From Helianthus annuus (Eukaryota > Streptophyta > Magnoliopsida > Asterales > Asteraceae): 64,000 bases of DNA. Shown here in pieces: positions 51,553 to 64,000 of the stretch (position 1 is its first letter; each line of letters opens with the position of its first letter). The translations under genes and the position numbers were made by a program. The notes below the pieces were generated by a model. The model saw nothing but the letters and a program-made list of their open reading frames with translations. It searched no databases and was not told the origin of the DNA. Where the stretch lies: NCBI RefSeq assembly GCF_002127325.2, contig NC_035433.2, positions 16,046,611-16,110,610 of the forward strand, in the 5' to 3' direction.

Positions 51553-54500
51553 ATGGCCGCACGAATTAACATGACTCAAGCCCAGCTAGAGGCTCTCGTT
51601 GCTGCGGCAGTTGCAGCCGCCCAAGCAGGTAGTATACCCTGCAGTATAGACACTAGGATCTTTAGATCCTACATTAATTCTCGTACTTAACTTTGCCCTA
51701 TTCGTACACAATAGGTCAACCCGCTCAGCAACAACCTGGGTGCACCTTCAAGAATTTCATGGATTGTCGTCCTAGCTCGTTCAGTGGCACGGAGGGGGCA
51801 GTTGGACTCCTCCACTGGTTTGAAAAGCTCGAGTCGGTTTTCGAAATGTGTGAATGCCCTGAGGCTCGCAGGGTGAAGTTCGCCACTGGCACACTTGAAG
51901 GGATTGCGCTCACTTGGTGGAACGCACAAGTGCAGATCTTAGGGTTGGCAGCTGCTAACGCCACACCCTGGAATGATTTCAAAGAACTGATCAAGAGGGA
52001 ATACTGCACTAGAGAAGACATTCACAAGTTGGAGGACGAGTTGTATAACTTGAAAATGGTTGGTTCGGAAATCGAAGCTTACACCAAGAGATCGAATGAG
52101 TTGGCTGTGTTATGTCCAACTATGGTGGACCCTCCATACAAGCGTATTGAGTTGTATCTCAAAGGTTTGGCACCAGAAATACAGAGCCACGTTACCTCGG
52201 CTAACCTCAACAACATCCAGGAAATCCAGCGTCTCGCTCATCGCATCACCGATCAGGCAGTGGATCAGAATAAACTGCCTAAGCGTATCAGTGCTACTGC
52301 TACCGCTACTGCTTCTACTACACTTGCTACTTCCAGTGAAAGTAAGAGAAAATGGGATGGGGATTCTAGCAAGGGATCAGCTTCAGTGCAGTCGCAAGCT
52401 CAACAGCGAAAGACAGACAGTTACCAGAGTCCAAGTCAGCACTCCTCAGGCAGCCACAGACAGGGAGGGTATCGAGGAAATCTCCCAAAGTGTAACACCT
52501 GCAACAAACACCACAACGGTCAGTGTAACAAGGGTCGTTGTCAAAGATGCCTCAAGATGGGTCATGAGGCCAAAGATTGTAGAAGCGCTCGACCTGCGAA
52601 CCAGAATCAGCAGCAGCCACCAGCACAGCAGAATCAACAGCAGGGTAACAAAGGGTGTTTTCAGTGCGGTGCAGAGGGTCACTTCAAAAGGCATTGCCCT
52701 CAGCTGAACAGAAACCAGAACAACAACAACAACCGTAACAACAATCAGGGTAATGGTAACAACAACAACGGGGGAAACAACAACAACAACGGCAATGAAG
52801 CTCGTGGTCGTGCTTTTGTGTTGGGTCGAGGAGATGCAGTGAATGATCCCAATGTGGTTATGGGTAAGTTTCTTCTCGACGATATTTATGTTACTGTCTT
52901 ATTTGATTCGGGTGCTGATACAAGCTATATGTCATTGAAAATGAGTAAATTATTAAAACGTACACCAACACCCCTAGACACCAAACACGTCGTAGAACTA
53001 GCCAATGGTAAAAGTGTAGAAGCCGCACAGGTAGTCAAGGGTTGTAGTATTGTTCTAGCGGGTCAGACTTTCTCGATTGATCTCATACCCATAGTTTTGG
53101 GTAGTTTCGACGTCGTCATCGGAATGGATTGGTTGTCCCAACATCACGCGGAGATCTTATGCAAAGAAAAAGTTATTCGTATTCCTCGCTCCAGTCAAGA
53201 ACCTCTCGAAGTACAAGGTGACAAGAGTGGTGCTGTGGTTGGCATCATCTCATTCTTAAAGGCGCAGAAATGTTTACGAAAGGGACATACTGCCATTCTG
53301 GCACTTGTCACTGACGCATCAGCAAAGGAAAAGAAGCTGGAGGATATACCAGTTGTGCGTGATTTTCCTCAAGTGTTTCCTGAAGATTTACCTGGTTTAC
53401 CTCCTCATCGTCAAGTCGAGTTTCAGATTGAGTTAGCTCCTGGAGCAGCACCAATAGCCCGCGCACCGTATCGTTTAGCTCCAACCGAACTAGAAGAACT
53501 GTCGAAGCAGCTACAAGAGCTCTTGGAAAAGGGCTTTATTCGTTCAAGCTCTTCGCCTTGGGGAGCTCCAGTGTTATTTGTGAAGAAGAAAGACGGTACG
53601 TTCAGGATGTGCATCGACTACCGCGAACTCAATAAGGTGACGGTGAAGAACCGTTATCCTCTTCCGCGCATAGATGACCTATTCGACCAGTTGCAAGGGT
53701 CGTGTTACTATTCCAAGATTGATTTAAGGTCAGGGTATCATCAGCTGAGAGTCCGGGATGAGGACGTCTCCAAAACCGCTTTCAGAACTCGCTACGGTCA
53801 TTACGAGTTTCTTGTCATGCCATTCGGGCTTACGAACGCGCCTGCAGTCTTCATGGATCTTATGAACAGGGTGTGCAAACCCTATCTCGACAAGTTCGTC
53901 ATTGTTTTCATCGACGACATCCTGATTTACTCCAAGAGTCAGGAAGAGCACGAGCGACACCTACGTCTTATTTTGGAACTTCTTCGAAAGGAGCAACTGT
54001 ACGCCAAGTTTTCAAAATGCGACTTCTGGCTTCGTGAAGTCCACTTCTTAGGCCATGTGGTGAACAAGGATGGGATTCATGTCGATCCATCCAAGGTTGA
54101 TTCGATCAGAAACTGGCCAGCACCACGTACACCGACAGAAATACGCCAATTCTTGGGTTTGGCGGGTTACTACAGGCGATTTATTAAAGACTTCTCAAAG
54201 ATCGCGCAACCACTTACTATGCTAACACAGAAAGGTGTCGTTTACAGATGGGGTAATACGCAAGAGACCGCTTTTCAGTACTTAAAGGATAGGCTTTGCA
54301 GCGCACCTATTCTTTCATTGCCAGAGGGCACGGATGACTTCGTGGTTTATTGTGACGCATCGATACAGGGGCTTGGTTGTGTATTGATGCAGCGGGATAA
54401 AGTTATTGCCTACGCTTCGCGGCAACTCAAGGTTCATGAACGGAACTACACGACGCACGATCTAGAGCTGGGAGCTGTTGTTTTCGCGCTTAAGATATGG

Positions 54501-56264
54501 CGACACTACCTGTACGGTACCAGGTGCACGATTTACACCGATCACAGGAGTCTCGAGCATATTCTTAAGCAAAAGGATTTGAATATGCGTCAACGGAGAT
54601 GGGTTGAACTTCTAAACGACTATGAATGCGCCATCAAGTACCATCCAGGCAAGGCCAATGTTGTGGCTGATGCCCTCAGTCGGAAAGACACTCTACCGAA
54701 GCGCGTGCGAGCGCTACAGCTTACTATTCAGTCTAGTCTTCCCTCTCAGATACGAGCTGCTCAGATGGAAGCTCTGAAACCCGAAAACGTCAAAGCTGAA
54801 GCCTTACGCGGCTCAAGGCAACGCATGGAACAAAAGGAAGACGGCGCCTACTACGTAATGGGGCGTATTTGGGTCCCACTTTATGGCGGTTTACGCGAAC
54901 TTGTAATGGATGAAGCTCACAAGTCTCGCTATTCGGTACATCCAGGGTCGGATAAAATGTACCACGACATCAGTACCACTTATTGGTGGCCTAGTATGAA
55001 GGCTCACATCGCTACGTACGTTGGAAAATGCTTAACCTGTGCGAGAGTCAAGGTTGAATATCAGAAACCATCAGGCCTACTTCAACAGCCCAAGATACCT
55101 CAATGGAAATGGGAAGAAATTTCCATGGATTTTGTTACAGGCCTACCTAGATCTCAGCGTGGGAACGATACAATATGGGTCATAGTTGATCGACTCACCA
55201 AGTCTGCACACTTCCTGCCGATCAAGGAAACGGACAAGTTCTCCACCCTCGCAGACGTCTATCTTAAAGAAGTTGTTTCGAGGCACGGAGTGCCCACCTC
55301 TATTATTTCGGATCGCGATGCACGATTCACGTCAGAGCTTTGGCAAGCGATGCACAAATCCTTCGGCTCACGTTTAGACATGAGCACAGCATATCATCCT
55401 CAGACGGATGGGCAGTCTGAGCGAACTATCCAAACTCTAGAAGACATGCTTCGAGCGTGTGTCATCGATTTCGGCAACGGCTGGGAAAAGCACCTCCCTT
55501 TAGTGGAGTTTTCATACAATAACAGTTACCACACCAGCATTCAAGCCGCTCCATTTGAGGCATTGTACGGACGTAAATGCCGGTCACCTCTCTGTTGGGC
55601 AGAGGTGGGGGATAGTCAAATTACGGGTCCAGAGATTGTAGTGGACGCCACAGAAAAGATTGCACAGATACGACAACGCATGGCGGCAGCACGCGACCGT
55701 CAGAAAGCCTACGCGGACAAGCGTAGAAAGCCATTGGAATTTGAGGTCGGGGACCGGGTTTTATTGAAAGTTTCACCCTGGAAGGGTGTGGTTCGATTTG
55801 GTAAACGAGGCAAACTGAATCCGCGGTACGTCGGACCATTCGAAATCTTAGAAAAGATTGGCAAAGTAGCCTACAGATTAAACCTACCTCCTGAACTCGG
55901 TGCAGTTCACAATGTATTTCACGTGTCGAATCTGAAGAAATGCCTATCAGATGAGACCCTTATAGTTCCTTTTAAGGAACTCACTATCGACGAGCGGTTG
56001 CAGTTCGTCGAGGAACCAGTTGAAATCACGGACCGGGATGTTAAGGTCCTCAAACACAAGAGAATCCCTCTTGTTCGAGTTCGTTGGAACTCCCAGCGTG
56101 GTCCGGAGTATACCTGGGAACGCGAAGATCAGATGAAAGAAAAGTATCCCCAGTTATTCGAAACCAATGCATCCACTTCTGAGGCTGAAGCTACTACTAC
56201 TGAATTTCGGGACGAAATTCCAAATCAACGGGGGGATGATGTGACACCCCAGGAAAACCAGTGA
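51553..56264 (+). CDS. Element F gag-pol polyprotein with chromodomain, two exons
   Basis: Exon 1 is 51553-51628 ([10 protein letters not shown]) and exon 2 is 51715-56264; together 1541 residues plus stop, against 1542 in intron-less E. Approximate positions: gag capsid 50-190; knuckles C-N-T-C at 285 and C-F-Q-C-G at 340; N-rich linker; protease D-S-G-A-D at 423; RT F-I-D-D-I at 758; RNase H C-D-A-S at 904; integrase HHCC 1101-1133 and D-D-35-E (D near 1163, D near 1223, E near 1259); chromodomain 1459-1506. No stop or frameshift seen. Retention of the intron forces a frame break at 51629, so an unspliced message cannot give the N-terminus fused to pol. Confidence 0.92.
51629..51714 (+). 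other. Putative 86-bp intron in element F gag
   Basis: GTAGTATACC to TACACAATAG between CAAGCAG and GTCAAC. 86 bp is not a multiple of three. It is homologous to 5732-5821 in A and absent in E. Confidence 0.75.
56202..56250 (+). repeat. First hairpin-PPT-LTR-start-like module of element F
   Basis: GAATTTCG/CGAAATTC hairpin (56202-56220), then CAACGGGGGGAT and TGTGACACCCC (56240-56250), inside the end of the polyprotein. It parallels the real module at 56304-56350. Confidence 0.6.
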
Positions 56265-56303
56265 ACGATGTAACTTACCTAGCTTCCTCAGTGAGTGCGT
56301 ACC

Positions 56304-56340
56304 AAATTTCGGGACGAAATTTCTTTTAAGTTGGGGATAA
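56304..56340 (+). other. Second hairpin and polypurine tract of element F
   Basis: AAATTTCG/CGAAATTT hairpin (56304-56322), then AAGTTGGGGATAA directly before the 3' LTR. Confidence 0.78.
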
Positions 56341-58700
56341 TGTGACAACTCGAGTTTCTGACTTTCACTTTCGCATTAAATGCGCGTTGACTTTGACTGT
56401 TTAGTTGTTCGGATTGTGGACTTGAAATTGTACGCGTTGTGTTTTAATGAAACGTATTGTCGTTTTGCCTATATGTGATTACTTGCTGTGGTAGAAAATA
56501 ATATTAGAATTATTATTAAAACACTTAGTCTAGATCACGAAACATGACATACAGTTCGAAGGATCACGAAAGATAACCTTCGATTCGAAGGATCAACTTT
56601 CGGTTCGAAGGATTACGAAACATATCCTTCGACCAAGGACTCTATCCTTCGACATCTTTCGGCCCAGTCTTTCTAATGGGCTTGGCCCATTCCTGTGAAA
56701 CGATTTATAAACGTGAATGCATGTAAGTCGACAGTTAGTTTTCAAAAACCCTAGTTTCCTCTTGTGCGACGGCAGCAAGCTTCAAGACCTTTTTCCCTTC
56801 TCTTTGGAATCCGATTCAGTATTGGATTGTGGTTAGTGATTCTAGTCCCGATTGGTGCTTTAGTATATGATTAATCTTGGTTAATTGTGGGTGTGATAAA
56901 ACATGTACGTGTGTCTAATTCTGAATAGTCGGCGAAATAGTGTCCTACGATTTTGATGATCTTGTCGTGCTAATTGCTTTAACTGATAATCGAACACATG
57001 ATTACACGATTTCATTGTTAACCGATCTTGTTGCTAGTTGATCGCATGTGGGCCGATTTAATTGCATATGTATATACCTGATGATTGATAGCATTGTATG
57101 TGCGATAGATATTGTTCATCTGAATCGGATTGTTCATATTGTAATCGGTTGGTATGTATGTCTTGGAAAATATTTATGTTAATCGGATTGTTACGCCATG
57201 GGTTCGAGTATTGATCTTGATTAGTTATGAACTTGTCGTGTTTTAAAGTTAACCTGATTGAATGTAAATAGGTTGTGTTCATGTATGGTTCGATTAGGGT
57301 TCTTGAGAAACAATTGAAATCTGCCTGTTTGATCGATGACGTACTGAAACTGTTAGGAATTGATAGTTGACCGAAAGATAGTGTGATGACCGAAACATAA
57401 TCTGTGTCGAAGGATAACTATGTCGAAACATAGTTGTTGAGACCGAAAGATACTTGTCCTTCGAACCATAGTAGTGTTGACCGAAGGATAACTTTGACCG
57501 AACCATAGTAGTGTTGACCGAAGGATAGCATTGACCGAAAGATGACATTGGTTCGAAACATAGCATTCGGTCCGAATGATAACTGTGATAACTATGTCGA
57601 AACATAGCTGATGTGTCGAAAGATAACCATGAATCGTAAGATGATAACTGTGTATTGAAAGACGTGTCGAAACATAATTGTGATAATTGTGATAATTGTT
57701 AGACCGAAGGATGAGCAATGTATCGAAGGATGGGTAATGTGAATCGAATGATAGTTGATGATTAAATGTGAAATGATACGTGTTGTGCCGATATGCAAAC
57801 TGACTGTTAGGTGAACATTAAATTGCATGCGTATCATTGTGAACATGAACTGATTTGTTATACGTGCATACAATAGGACGTGATTAATTACTTGTGAGTG
57901 CATAACCTAGCATACCGAGCAAACCAAGGTGAGTTCACACTCTTACCAAGGCATGGGATTCCCGGGGTGTTGGGAATGGGATTGAAAGGATAAGGTTGAA
58001 TAGATACACTACTGACACTATGACTAGACTACCATATCACTATCCTCGGTTGTGAAGGATACTCATACTGATCACTATCCTCGGTTGTGAAGGATACTTA
58101 TACTGATCACAATCCTCGGATGTGAAGGATACTTATACTGATCACTATCCTCGGATGTGAAGGATACTTATACTGATCACTATCCTCGGATGTGCAGGAT
58201 ACTTATACTGATCACTATCCTCGGTTGTGAAGGATACTTATAGATACGAATAGTCTAGTGGTTATACAACGTGGGAAGCCCCCACCAATAGAACGTACTA
58301 ACGGCCCAGTAGAGCCACCTGTTACAAACGAACTTACTATTACGCATTTATTTTCTGTGAACTCGCTCAACTAGTTTGTTGATCATTCTGTTACATGCCT
58401 TGCAGATCGTTAGGTACTTGGAGCTTGCACTGGAGAAGCGGGTCGTTGTGGGCAAGGATCGTGGTTTCTACGTTGAACTATTATGACATTTAAAACTATT
58501 AACTATTGTTGGTTTATTTACTATGCTTCCGCTATACCTTAAAACTATGGTTATGTTTTGAACACCTATCGTATTGAATGGATGGTTTACATTTATTTTA
58601 CTTAATATTAATTACATGTTCAATATGATTGGTGGCTTGATCCTGGTCAGTCACGCTCCCAAGCGGTGATACTCCGCGTGTGGATTTTGGGGGTGTGACA
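56341..58700 (+). repeat. Element F 3' LTR (2360 bp)
   Basis: Offset of 7471 from the 5' LTR, with one mismatch found. Followed by AAAAG. Confidence 0.93.
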
Positions 58701-58705
58701 AAAAG

Positions 58706-59502
58706 TATTTATGCTTGCCATGACTGACTACTTCTCTAAGTGGATAGAAGCTGAAGCCTTTGCTCAAGTCAGAGAAAAAGAAGTTATATCCTTTATCAAA
58801 AGAAACATTATAACTAGATTTGGCATTCCCTCTGAAATTGTATGTGATAATGGTTCCCAATTCATTAGAAGCAGAACCACTAACTTTTGTGACAGTTGGG
58901 GAATTAAGATGATAACATCAACACCAGTTCATCCACAAGCCAATGGCCAAGCAGAATCATCCAACAAGATCATCATCAACAATCTGAAGAAGAAGCTAGG
59001 ATCCAAGAAGGGAAAATGGGCAGAGGAGTTACCTTATGTGCTATGGGCTGATAGAACAACTCCCAAGAATGCCACTGGTCAAACACCTTTTTCTTTAGTA
59101 TTTGGGGCAGAAGCAGTGATCCCAACAGAGATGGTGATCCCAACTGCTAGAACAAGTGCTCGTGATCCTGAAGAGAATGCTACAATCCTGGCTCAGGATT
59201 TGGATACTATTGAGGAAATCAGGGATCTGGCTAGGATAAGGATGGCAAGCTACCAACAAAGAATGGCTGGTGCTTACAACAAAAATGTTAGGATAAGAAA
59301 GTTTCAAGTCGGAGATATGGTGTTGAGAAAAGCATTCCAAAACACTATTAATCCTGCTGACGGGAAGTTAGCACCAAAGTGGGAAGGCCCTTACTTGATT
59401 GAAGCTGAAGAAGGATAGGGGGCATACAGATTGCTAACCATGGAAGGAAACTTGTTACCAAGAGCCTGGAATGCTGTTCACTTAAAGAGATACTTTATGT
59501 GA
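58706..59502 (+). pseudogene. G2 pol, integrase core to end, one stop
   Basis: Continuation of G2 integrase after element [25 protein letters not shown] and a C-terminal V-G-D-M-V-L-R-K region. TAG at 59416-59418 stops it where G1 has AAG. The original end aligns with TGA at 59500-59502. No chromodomain. The two pol halves share one frame once F is discounted. Confidence 0.85.
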
Positions 59503-60907
59503 ACATGATCCTTCAAGCATGTGATCCTTATATTGAAGTGTCCTCGAAGGATCCCGGTGATGTCAGTGATCCTTACTCTGGTAATGTCCTTATCTTAAAA
59601 CTATTACATTTCCTTACTTTTTACCAAAGGATAAGGATCCTGTATCCTTCATCCTCTTCTCACGAACCATTTGAGTTATGATAGTTCAGGTATCTACAGC
59701 ATATCGTCAAAGATTTTCAAAAGCAACGCAGATCCTTGGGTCCAACCCCAGTTATCCTTGGGATTATCCCCAGTTTCCGCCAGCAGCGCACGATGATCCT
59801 GATATAGTTCACGTCTTTGGGACCAGTACCCACTTCCGGGGCTGACAACCTCATCGTACTGGCTATACCTAGGATCCTACGTATAATGGTAGACGTACCA
59901 TACATCCGTTCCTAAGGTTTCTAATGTTTTCACGTTAGCTAAGGTTTTGACATTTTCATGTCACCAAGCTTGGATAGTCGCCAGTAAGGGCCATACTCCA
60001 GTTTACATACGATCCTTTGGTCTTGTCCCCAGTTATCCTTTGGGCTTGTCCCAGTTATCCTTTGGGCTTGTTCCCAGTGATCCTTTGGGATCATCCCCAG
60101 TTATCCTTTGGGCATGTCCCCAGCTACTAATTTATCTTTTACATTGGCTTAGTCCCAAGTTATGTTCAATTTTTCAGGTTCTCGAAGTTAAACAAATAAG
60201 GATCCTTAATCCTTATTATCCGTTAAAATTTCACTTATGGTTATCTTGATTAAAGGTTAGGATCCTAACTTGGATCCTCAGGTATGATCCTTGGCTATTT
60301 TGATTATACTAAACAACCTTTACACTTTGACAACTAAACCTATGATCCTTGAAATTGATTGCTTCAAAAATTTTCAGTGTCAGGATATTTGATCTAGGAT
60401 CATATCCTAAATTTATTAAACATGGTTTGCTCAACTCTTGTTACTCTAACGAATATGTTTCTAAAACAAACTGGAAAATAAGAAGATAAATAAAGGATAA
60501 CAACACGAGATAAGCCAGAAAGATTAAAAGTTATATTATTAACAAAAGGATCTTAAACCCTTTCAAAAAGTTGTCAAAATTGCCAACCCACATTTCTACC
60601 AGCAAAACGTGGCCCGTCCACATGGGTTGGCAAAGGGTGTCCATTGTCTATGCGGTCTTAGCAGGTGCAGGAAATCAAAGGCGGCAGGATCACAAAGGCT
60701 TCATCCCCCAAACAGAGGATCCCTCCACCTTTTGCAATCCTACCTATTGTCCAAAGGATCCGTGATCCTTAACCCTAAAAACTATTGTTCAAGTTACAGA
60801 CCATAAATTGTTTCAAAACATCACAACCACAAACAAACCACTACCAAACTTAAAAAATTGGGCTCCGGCCTAGTCTCGAAATATCCATCATCGCCCAATC
60901 CAGCAGC
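59503..60907 (+). other. G2 3' region before the antisense gene
   Basis: Non-coding and parallel to 39868-41249. A GGGCTTGTCCCCAGT/ATCCTTT array lies at about 60005-60125, with many GATCC words. No supported ORF. Confidence 0.6.
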
Positions 60908-62523
60908 TCAAACCTTCACTGCTCCATCACCACCAGCTTCTCCACCTCGATCCTTCTCAACATCACCGCCCTCCAGCATGGGGATCTCCTCGGCTTCGTC
61001 CTCATCCTCCAGCTCTGCCAATCTTGCCTTCCAACCCTCAACATCCCATGTGCTCTTATCGAAGGCAGGATCCTGAGCCTCCGCAGCCATCTGTAGTTGT
61101 ATCTTGTACATGGCAATTGCGGCAGAGACCTTGGCATCCTGGGTGATCTCCTGCTTCTCGCCATCCATGTCAATCAGCCTTTGAGCAGCCTCATCCTTTG
61201 TAGCCCGGAGTTCCTTCTCAAGATCGGCTATCTTGAGATCCTTCAATACGCCCATTTGTTGGAGGTCAGCGATTTGGCTTTCCTGATCCTCGACATGGCC
61301 AAGGTAGGTCTCAATCTCAGCAAGTTTCTGCAAAAGAGAAAAAAGGTAAGTTCAGGATCAGGTGATCCTCAAAGAAGCAGGATATTCGAGAAGGATAACC
61401 AACAGGGGCAATGATCCTTACCTCATTGACATAGTCGAGAAACTGTTGGCGGATCAGGGGAAATCCTTAGAGATCCTCAGAAGTCTTTCTCTTCTTCCCC
61501 TTACCCCTAACAGGCGCTTTAGGGGCTGAAGCAGAGGGACTGGCAACAGAAGTCTTCTTTCTTGAAGACTTGACATTGGCAAGTTCATCAATCCCGAACT
61601 TGGAGGCAGACTTGGCAGACTTAGCAGGCTTCCCAACGCCTACACAATCAAAACAAGATAAGTTCCCTTACTAACTAAACAGTCTTACATATAACTTTCT
61701 TTTTAATAAGGATACTTACTTGACATAGTGGCAGATGCGGAGGATACTTCTTGTGAATCTTGGACGGTGACTTGAAAACTTCTGATTTCAGGATCAAGCT
61801 TCTTGAAAGCTAGAACCCTCTCTCTTGCAGCAGGGGTTAACTTGAGATGAGCAATGGAGATAGCTGCACAATAAAAAAAAGACAAAGAAAACATTAGTGA
61901 TCCTCATCATGAGAGACGAGTCTGATAGTGATCCTTCCAGGATCCTCTATCCTACCATGAGTGGCCCACTCCTTGGGCAGATCCTTCCCGTTAGGGATGG
62001 TATCCCTCCTAACAAAGAAGAAACGCCGCTTCCAGTTTGTGTCATTCTTGGTAACCTTAAAAACAGGGTGATCCTCCCCGGCTTTCCGTTTCAGCAAGTA
62101 TCGATAGGAACCAAACGTGGTAAGATCATAAAGATCAGCCAGCTCTGCCATCCCTAAGTCAATACCCTCCTGCTCGATGATCCTCTCGAAGGTATACAGA
62201 ACCCTCCAGATCATCGGCATAGCTTGGATATAAGACATGCCGGTCAGGGAAAAGAAGGATTGGGTGAAGGCTGGAAAAGGATACGAATATCCTATGGTAA
62301 ACGGAGTTGCAGGAAAGGCCACCCAGGCGTCAGAAACAAAGTCACTCAAAGCAGTGGATGTGAATGACTTGAAGACAGCATCCGCCGGAAAACAATGACG
62401 AATCCTATCTACATGAGCATCGGTAAAGCAGCATCTCTCCGTAGGAGAATCCTTAATGATCCCTTGGCTTTTCAGGGGACTGCTCTTCTTGTGATCCTTA
62501 TGGGGAGAATTTCGGAGCAACAT
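60908..62523 (-). pseudogene. G2 antisense gene, four exons, one stop
   Basis: Counterpart of the G1 antisense gene. Inferred exons: 61956-62523, 61720-61863, 61422-61639 and 60908-61327, which are 568, 144, 218 and 420 bp with matching phases (450 codons including the stop). I chose ATG 62523 (M-L-L-R-N-S-P), shared with G1, over an upstream in-frame ATG at 62607 that is not conserved. TAA at 61467-61469 interrupts exon 3 (CAA in G1). Exon 1 carries the gypsy-type-transposon-like region. Exon 4 is a long coiled coil (I-A-D-L-Q-Q-M, I-A-D-L-E-K-E-L) ending in an acidic tail. Exons keep size and splice signals between copies; function unknown. Confidence 0.68.
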
Positions 62524-62620
62524 ACTCGTGGAAGAACAAAAACAGAGCAAGAGCAGAAAAAACAGAGCAGGAAAAGGAAGAAAGAAAGGAAGAGAATACC
62601 TGATCAATCTTCGGTGGAGA

Positions 62621-62628
62621 TTATAAAG
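62621..62628 (-). promoter_or_regulatory. TATA box of the G2 antisense gene
   Basis: Minus strand CTTTATAA, 98 bp upstream of the chosen ATG, conserved with G1 (42962-42969). Confidence 0.5.
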
Positions 62629-62825
62629 GGAGTATATCCTGAATTTAAATACAAATCGATCCTTACCCTATCTCCTATTTATAATCATGATTTGCAGGGA
62701 TGTCACTTCAGTGACGTAATGATCGCAACGGCTAGTCCGGTTATAACGGCTAGTTATCCGAGTTGTCCGTTGAAGATAAGATCAGAACAAAATATAACTC
62801 ATTAATTTACAATAAACTCCTTATA

Positions 62826-62838
62826 TTTTGGGGGCAAT
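62826..62838 (+). other. Polypurine tract of G2
   Basis: TTTTGGGGGCAAT just before the 3' LTR. The same tract precedes G1's 3' LTR at 63725-63737. Confidence 0.7.
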
Positions 62839-63556
62839 TGTTAGGGCTGGATTTTTACAATACATGATCCTCACGTGTGATCCTAACCAGTGATCCTTGT
62901 TTCTTTGGCAGATAGTGATCCTCAGCAGAGTTCCAGGATCAGGATCACGGACCATCATAGGATCCTCATGCTAACGGTTGCTTTCGTTGAATTTAATGTT
63001 GTTTTGCAGGACATCTAGTAGGATCCGCTCTTGAGCATCACAATCAAAGGACGCGTCTTTGCAACTATAGCATGTGCTTAATCGGAGATAGACGTTGTGA
63101 AGGATATGGAAACTTGGCATGAATTAAGGGCGATAATTTAGGCTAGATTTACTTTTATTTCTAAAGGGGTAATGAGCTGATTATTAGTCTTTTTACCTAA
63201 AATAGGTCACCTACACTTGTATATATAACACTCTTCCCCATTCGGAAGAACACACAACACAATTCTCACACGCTTAGACACTCGAAACTATAGTGATCCT
63301 TGTACTCAGCTCATTATCATCCGAAGTTGTGACTATTTTTCTTATATTAAAGTTTGGTGATCGGTAGTTGCCATCACCCGAGGTTTTTTATGCCGGAGAT
63401 CATACATTGATCAAGGGCTTTTTCCTCGTATAAATCATTGTGTCTTTGCATATTTCACACTGAAGTGATCCTTTATTTTTTCTATAAACCAAGCATCATA
63501 CCCCATTTACATAGAGTTTGGTTGCATTATCCTTTGTGTGATTTTTGACCAAAACA
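62839..63556 (+). repeat. G2 3' LTR (718 bp)
   Basis: Same length as 43004-43721 with about four mismatches. It ends GACCAAAACA and is followed by the TSD GATCC (63557-63561). Confidence 0.9.
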
Positions 63557-63737
63557 GATCCTATCTCTATCTCCTATTTATAATGATGATCTGCAGGGCT
63601 GTCACTTCTGTGACGTAAGAATTGCAACAGCTAGTCCGACTCCAACGGCTAGTTATCCGATTAGCTCGTTGCAGATAAGATCAAGCAAAATATAACTCAT
63701 TTATTTAGAATATCACTCCTTATATTTTGGGGGCAAT
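63557..63737 (+). other. G1 3' tail and polypurine tract
   Basis: Resumption of G1 after G2: a short non-coding segment homologous to 62655-62838 of G2, ending in TTTTGGGGGCAAT. Confidence 0.82.
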
Positions 63738-64000
63738 TGTTAGGGCTGGATTTTTATAACACATGATCCTTACATGTGATCCTAACCAGTGATCCTTGTT
63801 TCTTTGGCAGATAGTGATCCTCAGCAGAGTTCCAGGATCAGGATCACGGACCATCATAGGGATCCTCATGCTAACAGTTGTTTTCATTGAATTTAATGTT
63901 ATCTTGCAGGAATGTCTAGCAGGATCCGCTCTTAGCATCGTAAACAAGGAACGCGTCTTTACAACTTTGGCATATGCTTAATCAGAGATGAACGTTGTAG
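63738..64000 (+). repeat. G1 3' LTR, first 263 bp, cut by window end
   Basis: Matches 33284-33546 with two mismatches seen (GCAAAC versus GTAAAC and AATGTTG versus AACGTTG). Confidence 0.88.

Noticed and set aside
62524..62607. N-terminal extension of the G2 antisense protein starting at 62607 (hydrophobic, signal-like)
   Set aside because: G1 has no in-frame conserved counterpart, and the segment is a pyrimidine-rich leader; the shared start is at 62523.

Overview
This window is a block of plant repeat DNA, most likely from a large-genome eudicot and probably Asteraceae. I base that on the element families present: Tekay-type Ty3 chromoviruses, a sirevirus-like Copia element with an extra 3' ORF, and Tat/Retand-like Ty3 elements with an antisense gene. 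The species assignment is inference. I found no host gene, rRNA, tRNA or CRISPR. Essentially every base belongs to nested retrotransposons, and matching target-site duplications (TSDs) resolve most of the nest.

The outermost layer is element C, a decayed plus-strand chromovirus. Only part of its pol (9229-10163 and 32391-32929) and the start of its 3' LTR (33006-33283) are visible. Three insertion stacks broke it. (1) Left: the end of an LTR (B, 8498-9228) sits in C pol. A minus-strand chromovirus (A, 1046-8497) is inserted into B, and a plus-strand LINE (1-1045) is inserted into A's 3' LTR. (2) Middle: Copia element D (10164-32385, TSD TAAAC) lies in C pol and carries a complete minus-strand chromovirus E (14773-24279, TSD CACAT) in its own pol. 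(3) Right: Tat-like element G1 (33284 to beyond 64000) is inserted in C's 3' LTR. It carries a second copy G2 (43004-63556, TSD GATCC), which carries a complete plus-strand chromovirus F (48870-58700, TSD AAAAG).

The nesting order agrees with LTR divergence judged by eye. E LTRs look identical over 2243 bp and F LTRs differ at one site in 2360 bp. G2 LTRs differ at about 4 of 718, D at about 3 of 392, and G1 at 2 of the 263 visible bases. E and F keep uninterrupted gag-pol coding capacity and look recently mobile. A also keeps an open gag-pol, but its 3' LTR is broken. C, D, G1 and G2 carry nonsense codons, frameshifts or deletions.

The chromoviruses encode one polyprotein: gag, two zinc knuckles, protease, RT, RNase H, integrase and chromodomain. 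D has gag and pol in different frames plus a coiled-coil ORF downstream of pol. G1/G2 encode gag-protease and pol in the same frame, separated by a UAG codon, and a four-exon antisense gene before the 3' LTR.

The most interesting signals are: a tobamovirus-like readthrough context (CAA-UAG-CAA-UUA) between gag and pol in both G copies; an 86-90 bp GT-AG intron in gag of A and F that is exactly missing from E; a phase-consistent, TATA-driven four-exon antisense gene in G1 and G2; a duplicated hairpin-PPT-LTR-start module at the chromovirus 3' end; and short words enriched in a family-specific way, including one array motif shared between a Copia and a Ty3 family.
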